A DNA stretch of 32,989 nucleotides from Streptomyces sp. ISL-98 (GCF_018614055.1 NZ_JAGGPB010000071.1:1-32989), one strand, 5' to 3'; shown: positions 1 through 8,123, counted from the first letter of the stretch. The notes: a model not told the origin generated them from the letters alone. Program-made: numbers and translations.

Positions 1-324
1 CCGCCCCCCCCACCGCCGCCGCCTCCACCGCCTCCTCCCCCGCCACCGCCGCCCCCGCCGGTCGCCGAGCCCGTACGCCCGGAACCGCCACCACCGCCGC
101 CCCCACCGCCACCGCCGCCACCTCCCCCCAGCCCGACTCCCAGCCCCACACCCACCCCGTCCCTCCGGCTGAAACCGCCCTCTCCCACCAGGGTCGCCAT
201 CCCCGTGTACCGGAAGGCAACCCGTAAGAAGCCCAGGGGCGGACCGTCCCTCGTGTCGCTCACGCTCCTGGTCACGGCCCCCGCGGTGTTCGCCGCCGCC
301 GTGCTCCGCCCCCGATCCCGCTAG
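1..324 (+). CDS. C-terminal part of a proline-rich membrane protein (5' end outside window)
   Basis: The frame is open from the first base and stops with TAG at 322-324. The visible 107 residues start with two runs of mostly proline, separated by a short VAEPVRPE segment, then a Pro/Ser/Thr stretch. A basic segment (residues about 70-82, with RKATRKK) precedes one hydrophobic helix (about 87-101) and a short RPRSR tail. This reads as an extracytoplasmic or cytoplasmic Pro-rich linker followed by a single C-terminal membrane anchor. The family cannot be named because the N-terminal domain is missing. Its stop lies 15 bases before the next gene, so the two are probably cotranscribed. The low-complexity codons make the exact repeat length prone to assembly error. 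Confidence 0.6.
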   Translation, partial: PPPPPPPPPPPPPPPPPPPPVAEPVRPEPPPPPPPPPPPPPPPSPTPSPTPTPSLRLKPPSPTRVAIPVYRKATRKKPRGGPSLVSLTLLVTAPAVFAAAVLRPRSR

Positions 325-339
325 CTGACAGAGGTTCCC

Positions 340-1104
340 GTGTCGGAATGGCTTGTTCTGAGCATTGCGATGGCGTCCGCATGCGCGGTCGTCCTCACCA
401 TCACCGTCATCAATCACCGCCGCGTCGGCGACAACGACGACCCCTCCGAGACCCCGGATGTCATCGAGTACATGACGATGATGATCGGCGTGGTCTACGC
501 GATCGTGCTGGGCCTCGCCATCGCCGGCGTCTGGGAGGGCCGCACCGCCGCCCAGGATTCCGTACGGCAGGAGGCCCAGGCCCTGCACGAGGTGAGCGCC
601 CGCTCCGAGGTCTACCCCGCCGAGGTCCGCGACCGTATCCGCGCCGACGTCGACGCGTATGTCTCGTACGTCGTCCGCACCGAGTGGGATTACATGTCCG
701 ACCAGGGAACCCTCAGCGAACGCGGCACCGAACTCCTGGACCGGCTGCGCCGCGACGTCACCGACTACAAGCCCAGGACCGACCACGAGGGCCAGGCCTA
801 TCAGCCCCTGGTCGACCAAGTGGCCGCCGTGGACGACGCCCGGGGCGCTCGCGGACAGGGCGCGAGCGCCACCATGCCGGGCGTCGTCTGGTTCGGCCTC
901 ATCATCGGAGCGGTGGTCGCCGTCGGCCTGGTCTTCACCCTCCAGATCCGCCGCACCGGACGGGAACTGCTCCTGGCCGGCCTCTACAGCGCGCTCATCG
1001 CCTTCCTGCTCTTCCTCATCTGGGACTTCGACGCCCCCTTCGGCCGCGGCATTTCAGCCACCGCCGGACCCTTCATGGACCTCTTCCCGGACGCGACCGA
1101 GTGA
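340..1104 (+). CDS. DUF4239 (bestrophin-like) membrane protein
   Basis: A 254-residue protein starting with GTG. There are four hydrophobic segments: two at the N-terminal side (about residues 3-23 and 44-64) and two at the C-terminal side (about 180-202 and 208-228). Between them lies a charged, mostly helical central region of about 110 residues. This layout matches the DUF4239 family, which is distantly related to bestrophin-like channels. Its biochemical role is unknown. The start follows a GAGG sequence and lies 15 bases after the preceding stop, so it is likely the second gene of an operon. The central region is probably on one side of the membrane and may mediate oligomer contacts, which is inference. 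Family assignment is from memory of the layout, not from a search. Confidence 0.75.
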   Translation: MSEWLVLSIAMASACAVVLTITVINHRRVGDNDDPSETPDVIEYMTMMIGVVYAIVLGLAIAGVWEGRTAAQDSVRQEAQALHEVSARSEVYPAEVRDRIRADVDAYVSYVVRTEWDYMSDQGTLSERGTELLDRLRRDVTDYKPRTDHEGQAYQPLVDQVAAVDDARGARGQGASATMPGVVWFGLIIGAVVAVGLVFTLQIRRTGRELLLAGLYSALIAFLLFLIWDFDAPFGRGISATAGPFMDLFPDATE

Positions 1105-1286
1105 TGAGACCCCGGGGCTGACGGGGTCGGCTGTGCGCCGAGTGGGGGACACCATTGCCCCATTCGCACGACTGTGATCGCGCGCCTCCGTGACTGCTCC
1201 TAGCGTTCCGGGTATCGAGGTGCAATTTCCTGCCATGAGTGGATAAAGGTTCCGCCGCTGCTCCTCGGAGACCGGAGGATTTGACC

Positions 1287-1841
1287 ATGCGCGCGATAAC
1301 GCTCGCGTCGGCCGCCGCGCTCGGCGTTGCCGCTCTTTCGCTCGGCGCCCCTGGCGCCTCGGCCGCCGACGCCAAGGGCACCGCAGTGATCGGCACCGCC
1401 ACCCCGTCGACCATCGCCGCCGGCGGACAAGTCACATTGACCGTCACCGGCTGCAATACGCCCGCCACCGTGACGTCCGGGGTGTTCGACACCACGACCA
1501 TCCCCGTCGGAGGGTCGGCCACCGCGACGGTCGACTCGGACGCCAAGCGCGGCGCCGTCTACACGGTGACGTACAGCTGCACCAGGGGGACGGACACGTC
1601 CGACCTCACCATCGCCGGTGGCGCCACGTCCACGCCCACCGCCACCCCCACACCGTCGGTCACGCGCACGGTCAGCTCCACCACCACCCCCGTCCCGACC
1701 CGGCCCGCCCGAGGCGGTACCGGCGGCAGCGTGGGCGGGATGGACACCGGGGAGATCGTCGCCGGTGCGGCGCTCGTTGTCGCTGCTGCGGGAGGTGTGG
1801 TCTACGTACTGCGCCGACGGAGCAGCAGCCGGCAGAACTGA
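1287..1841 (+). CDS. Secreted Ig-like surface protein with C-terminal anchor (sortase-partner candidate, copy A)
   Basis: A 184-residue protein. The start at 1287 has a good GGAGGA ribosome site seven bases upstream. Residues 1-26 form a Sec signal peptide ending at ASA. Residues about 28-110 form a small beta-rich domain with two cysteines (C56 and C98), likely a disulfide. A Thr/Pro/Ser-rich stalk (about 114-141) leads to GGTGGS (143-148), DTGE (153-156), a hydrophobic helix (157-175) and an RRR tail. This is the plan of a sorting signal, but no LPXTG or LAXTG box is present. It is a paralogue of the convergent gene at 1980-2459, which shares the GG-x-T pattern, both cysteines and the C-terminal motif. 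The adjacent class F-like sortase suggests it is a substrate; that link is inferred. Confidence 0.7.
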   Translation: MRAITLASAAALGVAALSLGAPGASAADAKGTAVIGTATPSTIAAGGQVTLTVTGCNTPATVTSGVFDTTTIPVGGSATATVDSDAKRGAVYTVTYSCTRGTDTSDLTIAGGATSTPTATPTPSVTRTVSSTTTPVPTRPARGGTGGSVGGMDTGEIVAGAALVVAAAGGVVYVLRRRSSSRQN

Positions 1842-1872
1842 CCGCTCGGCAGAATAGCTCCCTCCGCTTCAC

Positions 1873-1918
1873 ACGTCCGTCGCCCCGCGTCCTCACAGGG
1901 ACTCGGGGCGACGGACGT
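1873..1918. terminator. Bidirectional intrinsic terminator
   Basis: A perfect 15-bp stem (1873-1887 with 1904-1918) around a 16-base loop, followed by TTT. It sits between two convergent genes and could end transcription from both. Confidence 0.8.
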
Positions 1919-1922
1919 TTCT

Positions 1923-1954
1923 GCGTGCTGCCCGGGAAGCGTGCTGCCCGGGAA
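1923..1954. repeat. Two perfect tandem copies of a 16-bp unit
   Basis: GCGTGCTGCCCGGGAA occurs at 1923-1938 and again at 1939-1954, just after the terminator. It looks like a recent slippage duplication. No function is evident. Confidence 0.85.
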
Positions 1955-1979
1955 GATCCGGAAGGGAAGGTACGCGCTG

Positions 1980-2459
1980 TCAGGAGCCGTGGTTGTTCAT
2001 GCGCCGACGGCGCATGATGAAGATTCCGCCGCCGAGGGCCGCCGTACCGACGAGGGCCGCGCCGACCGCCATTTCCGTGTCGGACGGGTTGAGCGATCCG
2101 CCCAGACCGCCCTGCGCGCCGCGGCTCTCGAGGACGGTGAACTGATGCGTTGCCGTCAACGGATTGTCATTGCACTTGATGGCCAGGTTGTAGTGCCCGG
2201 GGGTGGCGTTGTGCCGGATCTTGGCGGTGGCGTACCCGGTGGCGCCCGCCGAGAGGCGGGCCGTCGGGAAGGCGTTGGACGTCACGGTGCCGCCGTGAGT
2301 GCAACCGGCGGCGCTGACCGTCATCCTGCCGCCCTGGTGGACCGAGAACGGGTTGACGTTGACGTTGCCCGGGCCGCTGCTGGCCACAGCAGCCGGAGCT
2401 GCGAGTCCGACCGCCGCGCAGGCCGCTACGGTCGCCGCGAAAGCGCGTGAAGCACGCAT
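1980..2459 (-). CDS. Secreted Ig-like surface protein with C-terminal anchor (sortase-partner candidate, copy B)
   Basis: A 159-residue protein. The start at 2459 follows an AAGGAGG ribosome site. The signal peptide covers about residues 1-27. The mature domain has C53 and C96, spaced 43 residues apart, against 42 in the paralogue at 1287-1841. Shared blocks include GG-R/Q-x-T, GC, TVTS-x-x-F and a final Y-x(4)-C strand. The tail has GGLGGS (117-122), DTE (127-129), a hydrophobic helix (about 131-149) and RRRR. It lacks the long Thr/Pro stalk of copy A. The gene diverges from the sortase gene at 2772. It is likely displayed on the cell surface, either covalently attached by that sortase or simply membrane-anchored. 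No database family is certain. Confidence 0.7.
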   Translation of the reverse strand: MRASRAFAATVAACAAVGLAAPAAVASSGPGNVNVNPFSVHQGGRMTVSAAGCTHGGTVTSNAFPTARLSAGATGYATAKIRHNATPGHYNLAIKCNDNPLTATHQFTVLESRGAQGGLGGSLNPSDTEMAVGAALVGTAALGGGIFIMRRRRMNNHGS

Positions 2460-2484
2460 CGTAGAACCTCCTTGGGGACGGCGC

Positions 2485-2503
2485 CCCGGAGCGGTGCTCC
2501 GGG
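2485..2503 (-). promoter_or_regulatory. Leader hairpin upstream of copy B
   Basis: A perfect 8-bp stem (CCCGGAGC at 2485-2492, GCTCCGGG at 2496-2503) with a 3-base loop, a short distance upstream of the ribosome site of copy B. It may stabilise the transcript or affect translation. Its function is inferred from position only. Confidence 0.4.
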
Positions 2504-2612
2504 AAGATCGACGAGAACGCGTCCCAGGACGAACACTCACCGGGCCTCGCAACTACCGCATTTCGGGACTGGTCCACCCCGGTGAGGCGACACGCCGGTG
2601 TACAGCGCTTTG

Positions 2613-2646
2613 ATCTGACGGAGCCGCAGGTCACAGACCGTCAGAT
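2613..2646. promoter_or_regulatory. Inverted repeat upstream of the sortase gene
   Basis: ATCTGACGG (2613-2621) and its exact complement CCGTCAGAT (2638-2646) are separated by 16 bases. The repeat lies about 125 bases before the sortase start. It could be an operator or an RNA hairpin. The 16-base spacing is long for a single dimer site. Confidence 0.35.
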
Positions 2647-2771
2647 ACTTTTGTACGACGAGCTACCCGGATGGGTCACCGGAGGCCGCCACGCCACCCG
2701 TTCGCCTCTCACACCGCGCAGCTCCCACGTCCCGCACTTAGCGTCCGTACAGACGCGACGAAGGGAGCACC

Positions 2772-3431
2772 ATGGGCCAGCAGTACAGCGGCTCGGATCC
2801 GAGGAAGCGCTCGCCGTGGGGGGTCCTGGCTCTGGTCATGCTCACCGGCATCGCGCTCATGCGGAACGGCGCCGACGTATCGCTCGGCCCCCCGCAGCCG
2901 GCCTCGGCCGCCGCACTCAAGAACATCCCCGACGCCGCCGCCACACCGGCGGCGCCGGCCGCTGTCCGGCCTCTGCCGTACGCCCCGGCCTCACGGGTCC
3001 GCGTCCCCGTCATCCAGGTCGACGCCCCGATCGTCGACGTGGGGCTCGACGCGGAGGGCTGGATCGACGCACCGCACGCCCAGGACCCCAACCTGGCGGG
3101 CTGGTACCAGAACGGCATCGCCCCCGGCCAGCGGGGCACCTCGGTCATCACCGGCCATGTCGACAACGACTCGGGTCCTGCCGTCTTCTTCGGTCTCGGC
3201 TCGCTCGAAAAGGGCAACCAGGTCGAGGTGATCCGCTACGACGGCCGCACCGCCGTGTTCGAGGTCTACGGCGTCGAGGTGTACTCGAAGGAGAACTTCC
3301 CGGGCGCCCACGTCTACGGGGACACCGGACACCCGGAACTGCGGCTGATCACCTGCGGCGGCGGCTATTCGAGGGCGACCGGTTACGCCGGCAATGTCGT
3401 CGCCTTCGCCCGCCTGGTCGCCACCCGCTGA
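2772..3431 (+). CDS. Class F-like sortase (cysteine transpeptidase)
   Basis: A 219-residue protein. The start at 2772 follows an AAGGGAG ribosome site. An N-terminal membrane anchor covers about residues 14-31, followed by an Ala/Pro linker to about 70 and a sortase beta-barrel from about 74 to the end. The catalytic His is H129 in TGH, and the nucleophile is C195 in LITCGGG. R201 is a candidate catalytic Arg. Sortases cleave a sorting motif and join the protein to the peptidoglycan precursor outside the membrane. The anchor arrangement and the TCGGG context fit the actinobacterial class F group better than class E. Two paralogous anchored proteins lie immediately upstream and are the natural substrate candidates. 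The 3' end overlaps a hairpin shared with the convergent deacetylase gene. Confidence 0.88.
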   Translation: MGQQYSGSDPRKRSPWGVLALVMLTGIALMRNGADVSLGPPQPASAAALKNIPDAAATPAAPAAVRPLPYAPASRVRVPVIQVDAPIVDVGLDAEGWIDAPHAQDPNLAGWYQNGIAPGQRGTSVITGHVDNDSGPAVFFGLGSLEKGNQVEVIRYDGRTAVFEVYGVEVYSKENFPGAHVYGDTGHPELRLITCGGGYSRATGYAGNVVAFARLVATR

Positions 3432-3446
3432 CGGGCGGCGACCAGG
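3413..3446. terminator. Hairpin across the sortase stop, between convergent genes
   Basis: A perfect 10-bp stem (3413-3422 with 3437-3446), partly extended inward by CCCG/CGGG, spans the stop codon of the sortase. It has no T-run. It may serve both convergent genes. Confidence 0.5.
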
Positions 3447-3460
3447 GCGGGGGCCGGTCC

Positions 3461-4300
3461 TCACATCCGGGGCATCGGGTTGGGCACCGCGATCCGGTAC
3501 CCCGCATCGAGCAGCCACGGCAGGTACCTACGCAGGGCAGCCACGCTCTGCGCCCGGTAGCCGCCGGCGTCGTGCGACAGCACGACCACACCGGGCCCGG
3601 CGCCCTGGCGCACCCGGCGGACGATCGTGCCGGTGCCGGGCTCGCGCCAGTCCAGGGTGTCGAGGCTCCAGCCGAGCGGTTCCATGCCGAGCTCCGCGCC
3701 GATCTCGAACGAGCTGCGGCTCCACGCTCCGTACGGTGCGCGGTACCAGGCCGGGGCATACCCAACGGCCCGCTCGACCACCTCGCTGGTACGCCCCAGC
3801 TCGTCGCGGATGGCGTCGCGCGAGAGCCTCGGGATCAGCGGATGGGACCAGGTGTGGTTGCCGACGACATGCCCGTCGCCGGCCATCTCCCGCAGCAAGT
3901 CCCGGTGCCCGACTGCCATTTCGCCGCATACGAAGAACATCGCGCGCACGTCGTAATGGCGCAGGGTGCTCAGGATGTCCGGTGTGTAGCGCGGGTCGGG
4001 GCCGTCGTCGAAGGTCAGCACCATGCTGCCGCCGAGCCCGGCCAACCGCAGGAACGGCCGTTTCCGCACGGGCGAACGGGCGGGCCGGAATCTGGGCGGC
4101 GCGTGCGCCGTCATGGGCTGCAACCGGTACGACGAGACCCTGACCGGCGCACCGGCCTGGGGGCCTGCGGCCCGGGGCGGCCCTCCGGAGGAGGGAGGGC
4201 CGCCCGGCGGCTGGGCCTGGTCGGGGCTCAGAGCCCGCAGGACGGTGACGGCTCCGAGGCCGGCGGCGAGGCGCAGTATCATTCTGCGCCCCGGTACCAT
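3461..4300 (-). CDS. Secreted polysaccharide deacetylase (NodB domain)
   Basis: A 279-residue protein if the start is 4300, which has AAGGA a few bases upstream. An in-frame ATG at 4315 adds five residues (MKKDE) but has a poorer ribosome site. The N-terminus has GRR followed by a hydrophobic segment, so it is exported or anchored, possibly by Tat. The NodB domain is complete: TFDDGPD (metal-binding Asp pair), NHTWSHP (the two metal His), RAPYG, a Trp-rich LDTLDW segment and LSHD near the end. Enzymes of this type remove acetyl groups from peptidoglycan, chitin or similar glycans outside the cell; the substrate cannot be read here. It converges with the sortase gene, so the pair is not an operon, though both act at the envelope. 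Confidence 0.85.
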   Translation of the reverse strand: MVPGRRMILRLAAGLGAVTVLRALSPDQAQPPGGPPSSGGPPRAAGPQAGAPVRVSSYRLQPMTAHAPPRFRPARSPVRKRPFLRLAGLGGSMVLTFDDGPDPRYTPDILSTLRHYDVRAMFFVCGEMAVGHRDLLREMAGDGHVVGNHTWSHPLIPRLSRDAIRDELGRTSEVVERAVGYAPAWYRAPYGAWSRSSFEIGAELGMEPLGWSLDTLDWREPGTGTIVRRVRQGAGPGVVVLSHDAGGYRAQSVAALRRYLPWLLDAGYRIAVPNPMPRM

Positions 4301-4470
4301 CTCATCCTTTTTCATGACTAATAGCTCGCACGGCCGCAGCCCCCGGCGGCCGACCAACACCGGCAACGGATGACGAAGTACCCAATGGGCGTACGGCACC
4401 TTTCACCTCAGCCGCACCTGGGCCATCATGAGCCGCCATCAGCCGACAGCCGTCAGCGGAGGTATCACTC

Positions 4471-5907
4471 ATGGCCGGACTGCGGACAGGACACGGCGTA
4501 CTGCGTCGCAAGCCCATCGAACAGATCGAAGAGGGCGGCGCGGAGGAGCGGCTGACCAGAACGCTGGGACTGTGGCAGCTCACCGCGATCGGCGTCGGCG
4601 GGATCATCGGCGCGGGCATCTTCACGCTCGCCGGTACCGTCGCGAACGGCACGGCGGGTCCCGCCGTCCTCATCTCGTTTCTGATCGCGGGTGTGGCGAG
4701 CGCGGCCGCCGCCTTCTCGTACGCCGAGTTCGCGGGGATGATCCCGAAGGCCGGTTCGGCGTACACCTACGGCTATGCGGTCCTCGGTGAACTCGCGGGC
4801 TGGTTCATCGGCTGGGACCTGCTGCTCGAATACACCGCGATCGTGGCGGTGGTCGCCATCGGCATCTCCGGCTACTTCAACTTCCTGGTCGAGGAGATGG
4901 GCGCCGAACTGCCCGCCTGGATGCTGGGGGCTCCCGGCACGGGCGACGGGCACCGGGTCGACCTGATCGCGGCGGTGCTGTGCCTGTTCATCGCGTATCT
5001 CCTGACGCTCGGCATCAAGAGCGCGGCGCGATTCGAGACGGTCGTTGTGGTGCTGAAGGTCCTGGTGGTGCTGCTGGTGATTGCCGTCGGCGTCTTCCAC
5101 ATCGAGACCTCGAACTACAACCCGTTCTTCCCGTTCGGGGTCGGCGGGGCCTTCACGGGTGCGGCGACGGTGTTCTTCGCGGTCTTCGGGTACGACGCCA
5201 TGTCGACGGCGGCCGAGGAGTCCAAGGACGCGCAGCGCCACATGCCCAAGGCGATCATGTACTCGCTCGCGATCTCGATGGTGCTGTACGTGCTGGCCTG
5301 CCTGGTGCTGACGGGCATGCAGAACTACAAGGAGGTCGACCCGGAGAGCGGCTTCTCGACGGCCTTCAAGTCGGTGGGGCTCGGCGGGCTCGCGGATGTG
5401 ATCGCGGTGGGCGCCATCATCGGCATCCTCACGGTCATGTTCACGTTCATGCTGGGGTGCACTCGGGTCTGGTTCTCGATGAGCCGCGACGGGCTGCTGC
5501 CGAAGTGGTTCGCCAAGACGCACCCGACGCGGCACGTGCCGGTCCGGGTGACCTGGATCGTCGGGGTCGCGTCGGCGGTGATCGCCGGGTTCCTGCCGAT
5601 CGGTGAAGCGGCCGAACTGACCAATATCGGGATCCTGTTGGCGTTCGTCGTGGTGTGCATCGCCGTGATCGTGCTGCGGTACAGGCAGCCGGACCTGCCG
5701 CGCACCTTCCGCTGCCCCGGGATGCCGTTCGTTCCGGCGATCGGGGTGGTGTTCTCGATCTGGCTGATCACGTTCCTGAACTGGGAGACGTGGGCCCGCT
5801 TCGCGGTGTGGTTCGCGGTCGGCCTGGTCGTGTACTTCGCCTATTCGTACCGCAAATCGGAGCTGGCGAAGACGCAGCCCGAGGCTCGGGCGCGCGGCGA
5901 GGAGTAG
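4471..5907 (+). CDS. APC-family amino-acid permease
   Basis: A 478-residue integral membrane protein with about 12 hydrophobic segments. The start follows GGAGG. The first helix carries GVGGIIGAGIF, the substrate-binding signature of the amino acid-polyamine-organocation superfamily. The segment SYAEFAGMIPKAGSAYTY matches the second-helix and loop motif of cationic amino-acid transporters. It probably imports or exchanges an amino acid using an ion gradient. The order of helices and the length fit the CAT/YfnA-like subgroup, and arginine, lysine or a neutral amino acid are possible substrates. It stands alone on the plus strand and faces the CapA-like gene, with only about 40 bases between their ends. 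No regulatory site was recognised upstream. Confidence 0.9.
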   Translation: MAGLRTGHGVLRRKPIEQIEEGGAEERLTRTLGLWQLTAIGVGGIIGAGIFTLAGTVANGTAGPAVLISFLIAGVASAAAAFSYAEFAGMIPKAGSAYTYGYAVLGELAGWFIGWDLLLEYTAIVAVVAIGISGYFNFLVEEMGAELPAWMLGAPGTGDGHRVDLIAAVLCLFIAYLLTLGIKSAARFETVVVVLKVLVVLLVIAVGVFHIETSNYNPFFPFGVGGAFTGAATVFFAVFGYDAMSTAAEESKDAQRHMPKAIMYSLAISMVLYVLACLVLTGMQNYKEVDPESGFSTAFKSVGLGGLADVIAVGAIIGILTVMFTFMLGCTRVWFSMSRDGLLPKWFAKTHPTRHVPVRVTWIVGVASAVIAGFLPIGEAAELTNIGILLAFVVVCIAVIVLRYRQPDLPRTFRCPGMPFVPAIGVVFSIWLITFLNWETWARFAVWFAVGLVVYFAYSYRKSELAKTQPEARARGEE

Positions 5908-5908
5908 G

Positions 5909-5950
5909 AGCGGGTGGGCGGGCCGTGGCCGTGGGCCGGGGCCGCCCGCT
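5909..5950. terminator. Imperfect hairpin between convergent permease and CapA-like genes
   Basis: AGCGGGTGG (5909-5917) pairs with CCGCCCGCT (5942-5950) through nine pairs including one G-U. It touches the CapA-like stop codon. No T-run follows. Confidence 0.4.
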
Positions 5951-7115
5951 ATTCGCCCATGATCAGGCCGGCTTCGGCGGCGTCCCGGCTGAGGACGACC
6001 TGGCGGATGGTGTCCCGTACGGACGTGTGGTCGGCTCCGCGGCCGATCGCGGCGTTGAGGTTCACCGTCCGGCCCGCGTCCGTGTCGAACCAGTGCGGTA
6101 TGAACTCCGCCTTCCGCACCTCCCAGCGCTGCCCCGACCGTTCGGGCGGTGCGAAGGTGAAGCGGCCGATGGTGCCCTGGTTGCCGCGGGCGTCGAAGGC
6201 GCCCGTGTAGTTGATCATCGGGCCGGCGATCTGGTCGCCCATGCCGTAGATGATCCAGGTGCCGTTGACCTTCTCGTACGCCTGCGGGACGTGCGCGTGC
6301 GTGCCGAGTATCAGGTCTATGTCGGGGCGGCCCCCGGTCTGCGACGCGGTGAGCGACCTGCCCAGCCGCAGTTGCTGATCGTCGGGGGCGTCCTGCCACT
6401 CGGTGCCCCAGTGCAGCGAGACCAGCACGACGTCGGCGCCCTCGTTCCTGGCGGCCCGCGCGTCGGCGACTATCTTGCGCTCGTCCATCAGGTTCACCGC
6501 CCAGGGCCGGTCTTCGGGCAGCGGGTACCCGTTGGTGCCGTAGGTGTACGAGAGCTGGGCGACCTTGGCGGTGCCCGCATCCAGCCAGGCGGGCTGCCGG
6601 GACTCGGCCTCGGTGCGGGCGGAGCCCGCGTGCTTGACGCCTGCCTTGTCGAGCGCGCCGAGGGTCCTGTCTATGCCGGCAGTGCCCGCGTCCAGGGTGT
6701 GGTTGGACGCGGTGGAGCAGGCGTCGTAGCCGGTGGCCCGGAGGCCCGCGGCCACCTCGGGCGGGGACTGGAAGTTGGGGTAGCCGGTGTACGGGCCGCC
6801 GTCCGGGCCGTACACCGTCTCCATGTGGCATATCGCGAGATCGGCCTCGGAGACGACCGGCTTGGCGCCGGACAGCATCGGCCGGAAGTCGTAGCCGCTG
6901 CCGTCGGCGTCCCGTTTGGCCTGGCGGATGATCGAGGCGTGCGGGAGTACGTCGCCCGATGCGACGAGGGTGAAACCGCGCTCCTTCGCGAACGCGCCTG
7001 CCGCCGAGGGGGCCGAGCCGCGGTGCGTGGCCGCGTTGTGTCCTGTGCAGGCTGTCGCACTTCCGATCAGCAGGACGGTCACGGCCGCCGCCCCTTGCAG
7101 CTTTCGCTTCATCAT
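5949..7115 (-). CDS. CapA-family lipoprotein (poly-gamma-glutamate/capsule type metallophosphatase fold)
   Basis: A 388-residue protein from the ATG at 7115, preceded by GGAAG with 8-base spacing. Starts at 7112 and 7130 are also possible. A basic MMKRK start and hydrophobic stretch end at SATAC (C23), consistent with a lipoprotein signal. The rest fits the CapA superfamily with a calcineurin-like fold: ASGDVLPH near the start, CHMET, ASNHTLD, SLHWGTEW, GTHAHVPQ and IYGMGDQ supply the expected metal-binding Asp, Asn and His. CapA of Bacillus takes part in making or exporting poly-gamma-glutamate. Here no CapB or CapC partner is visible, so the substrate is unknown. Lone CapA-like lipoproteins are common in Streptomyces. 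It is transcribed toward the permease, away from the sigma gene. Confidence 0.85.
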   Translation of the reverse strand: MMKRKLQGAAAVTVLLIGSATACTGHNAATHRGSAPSAAGAFAKERGFTLVASGDVLPHASIIRQAKRDADGSGYDFRPMLSGAKPVVSEADLAICHMETVYGPDGGPYTGYPNFQSPPEVAAGLRATGYDACSTASNHTLDAGTAGIDRTLGALDKAGVKHAGSARTEAESRQPAWLDAGTAKVAQLSYTYGTNGYPLPEDRPWAVNLMDERKIVADARAARNEGADVVLVSLHWGTEWQDAPDDQQLRLGRSLTASQTGGRPDIDLILGTHAHVPQAYEKVNGTWIIYGMGDQIAGPMINYTGAFDARGNQGTIGRFTFAPPERSGQRWEVRKAEFIPHWFDTDAGRTVNLNAAIGRGADHTSVRDTIRQVVLSRDAAEAGLIMGE

Positions 7116-7404
7116 CCGACCGACTTCCATGGTTGGGGATAGTCATACAAATGAACCCATAAGGGTGGTCAGTCGCATTTCAGGGGACGCCGCCGTCGCC
7201 CGATCAGGTGCCGGATACGGCCGGATGCCGCACCGTCCGAGGGACCGTTCGACGCGCCGCTCGTCGCACCGTTCGACCGCTCACCGCAAGCCCTTGCCGC
7301 CCGTTCGGCCGCCGCGTGCAGCGCAGCCGCAATCACGCCAGGCGGCGGATATCTTCGCGGCCGTCCGGCCTACGGCCACCCGGTCCCCCGAAGGAGTGTC
7401 AACG

Positions 7405-7938
7405 GTGACTTCCTCCCTCAAGCAGCACACCGACGAGCGGGCGCTCGCCGATCTTCAGCGCGAGCACGGCAAGGCGCTTCTCAGCTTCCTTCTCGGCCTC
7501 ACCTACGGGGACAGGCAGCGGGCGGAGGACCTGCTCCAGGAGACCCTGGTACGGGCCTGGCAGCACCCGGAGGCACTGGCGAGCGGCCACGATTCGATGC
7601 GCCCGTGGTTGTTCACCGTGGGCCGCAGGCTGGCCATCGACGCCCGGCGTGCCCGCAGGTCCCGGCCGTACGAGGTAGGCGCCGACGCACTGGAGCACTC
7701 GGCCCTCCCCGACGACCACGCGGAACGCTCAGTGACCGCACTCGATGTGCGCGAGGCCGTCAGGACGCTGCGCGGCGCCCATCGCGAGGTGCTGACGCAG
7801 GTCTATTTCCGCGGCCGGTCGGTGGCGGAGGCGTCCGAGACGCTCGGCATACCGGCCGGCACCGTCAAGTCCCGTACGTGCTACGCGCTGCGCGCGCTCA
7901 GGAAGGCGTTGCACGGCTACGGGCTCGACACCCCCTGA
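7405..7938 (+). CDS. ECF-type RNA polymerase sigma factor
   Basis: A 177-residue protein from the GTG at 7405, which follows AAGGAG. The upstream open frame has no other convincing start. Region 2 is seen in LLSFLLGLTYGD, AEDLLQETLVRAW and RPWLFTVGRRLAIDARR. Region 4 with its helix-turn-helix is seen in REVLTQVYFRGRSVAEA and GIPAGTVKSR. There is no region 1.1 or 3, so it is an extracytoplasmic-function sigma. It directs RNA polymerase to a specific promoter set when released from an anti-sigma factor. No anti-sigma gene adjoins it. A ZAS anti-sigma gene of the kind that usually accompanies this group is about 5.2 kb downstream at 13127. That pairing is inference. Confidence 0.9.
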   Translation: MTSSLKQHTDERALADLQREHGKALLSFLLGLTYGDRQRAEDLLQETLVRAWQHPEALASGHDSMRPWLFTVGRRLAIDARRARRSRPYEVGADALEHSALPDDHAERSVTALDVREAVRTLRGAHREVLTQVYFRGRSVAEASETLGIPAGTVKSRTCYALRALRKALHGYGLDTP

Positions 7939-8123
7939 GCCCCCCTTGTCACGCCCGCACCGCAGGTCAATTCTTCTCCCTCCTGTACCCGTGCAGACCA
8001 GGCCGAATTCGAAACCACAGCGCCCAAGTTGAGTAAAGACCCCACGCTGTGCGTGTCTGAGAGTGAAAGCTCGGCGATGCCCCGAAACACAGAAGAGATC
8101 CGTCCGGGAGAAGGTGGAGTGCT

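Larger units (their letters stand above)
2460..2771. other. Divergent intergenic region between copy B and the sortase
   Basis: These 312 bases contain no convincing gene. They hold a leader hairpin near copy B (2485-2503), an inverted repeat (2613-2646), and presumably promoters for both directions. No clear -35/-10 pair could be assigned. Confidence 0.5.

Noticed and set aside
1..180. GC-rich repeat at the window start as a possible CRISPR or replication repeat
   Set aside because: It is one open frame of Pro codons (CCG, CCC, CCA, CCT) leading into a membrane anchor; no spacers or fixed repeat unit are present.
4465..7146. A very long minus-strand open frame (893 codons) across the permease and the CapA-like gene
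   Set aside because: It is antisense to the permease and out of frame with the CapA-like gene, both of which have clear family motifs. Long empty frames are expected in high-GC DNA. Its residues are Arg/His/Gly/Asp-rich with no domain.
7155..7166. ACCC-ATAA-GGGT small palindrome upstream of the CapA-like gene
   Set aside because: Four-base arms are too short to separate from chance, and no regulator is suggested by context.
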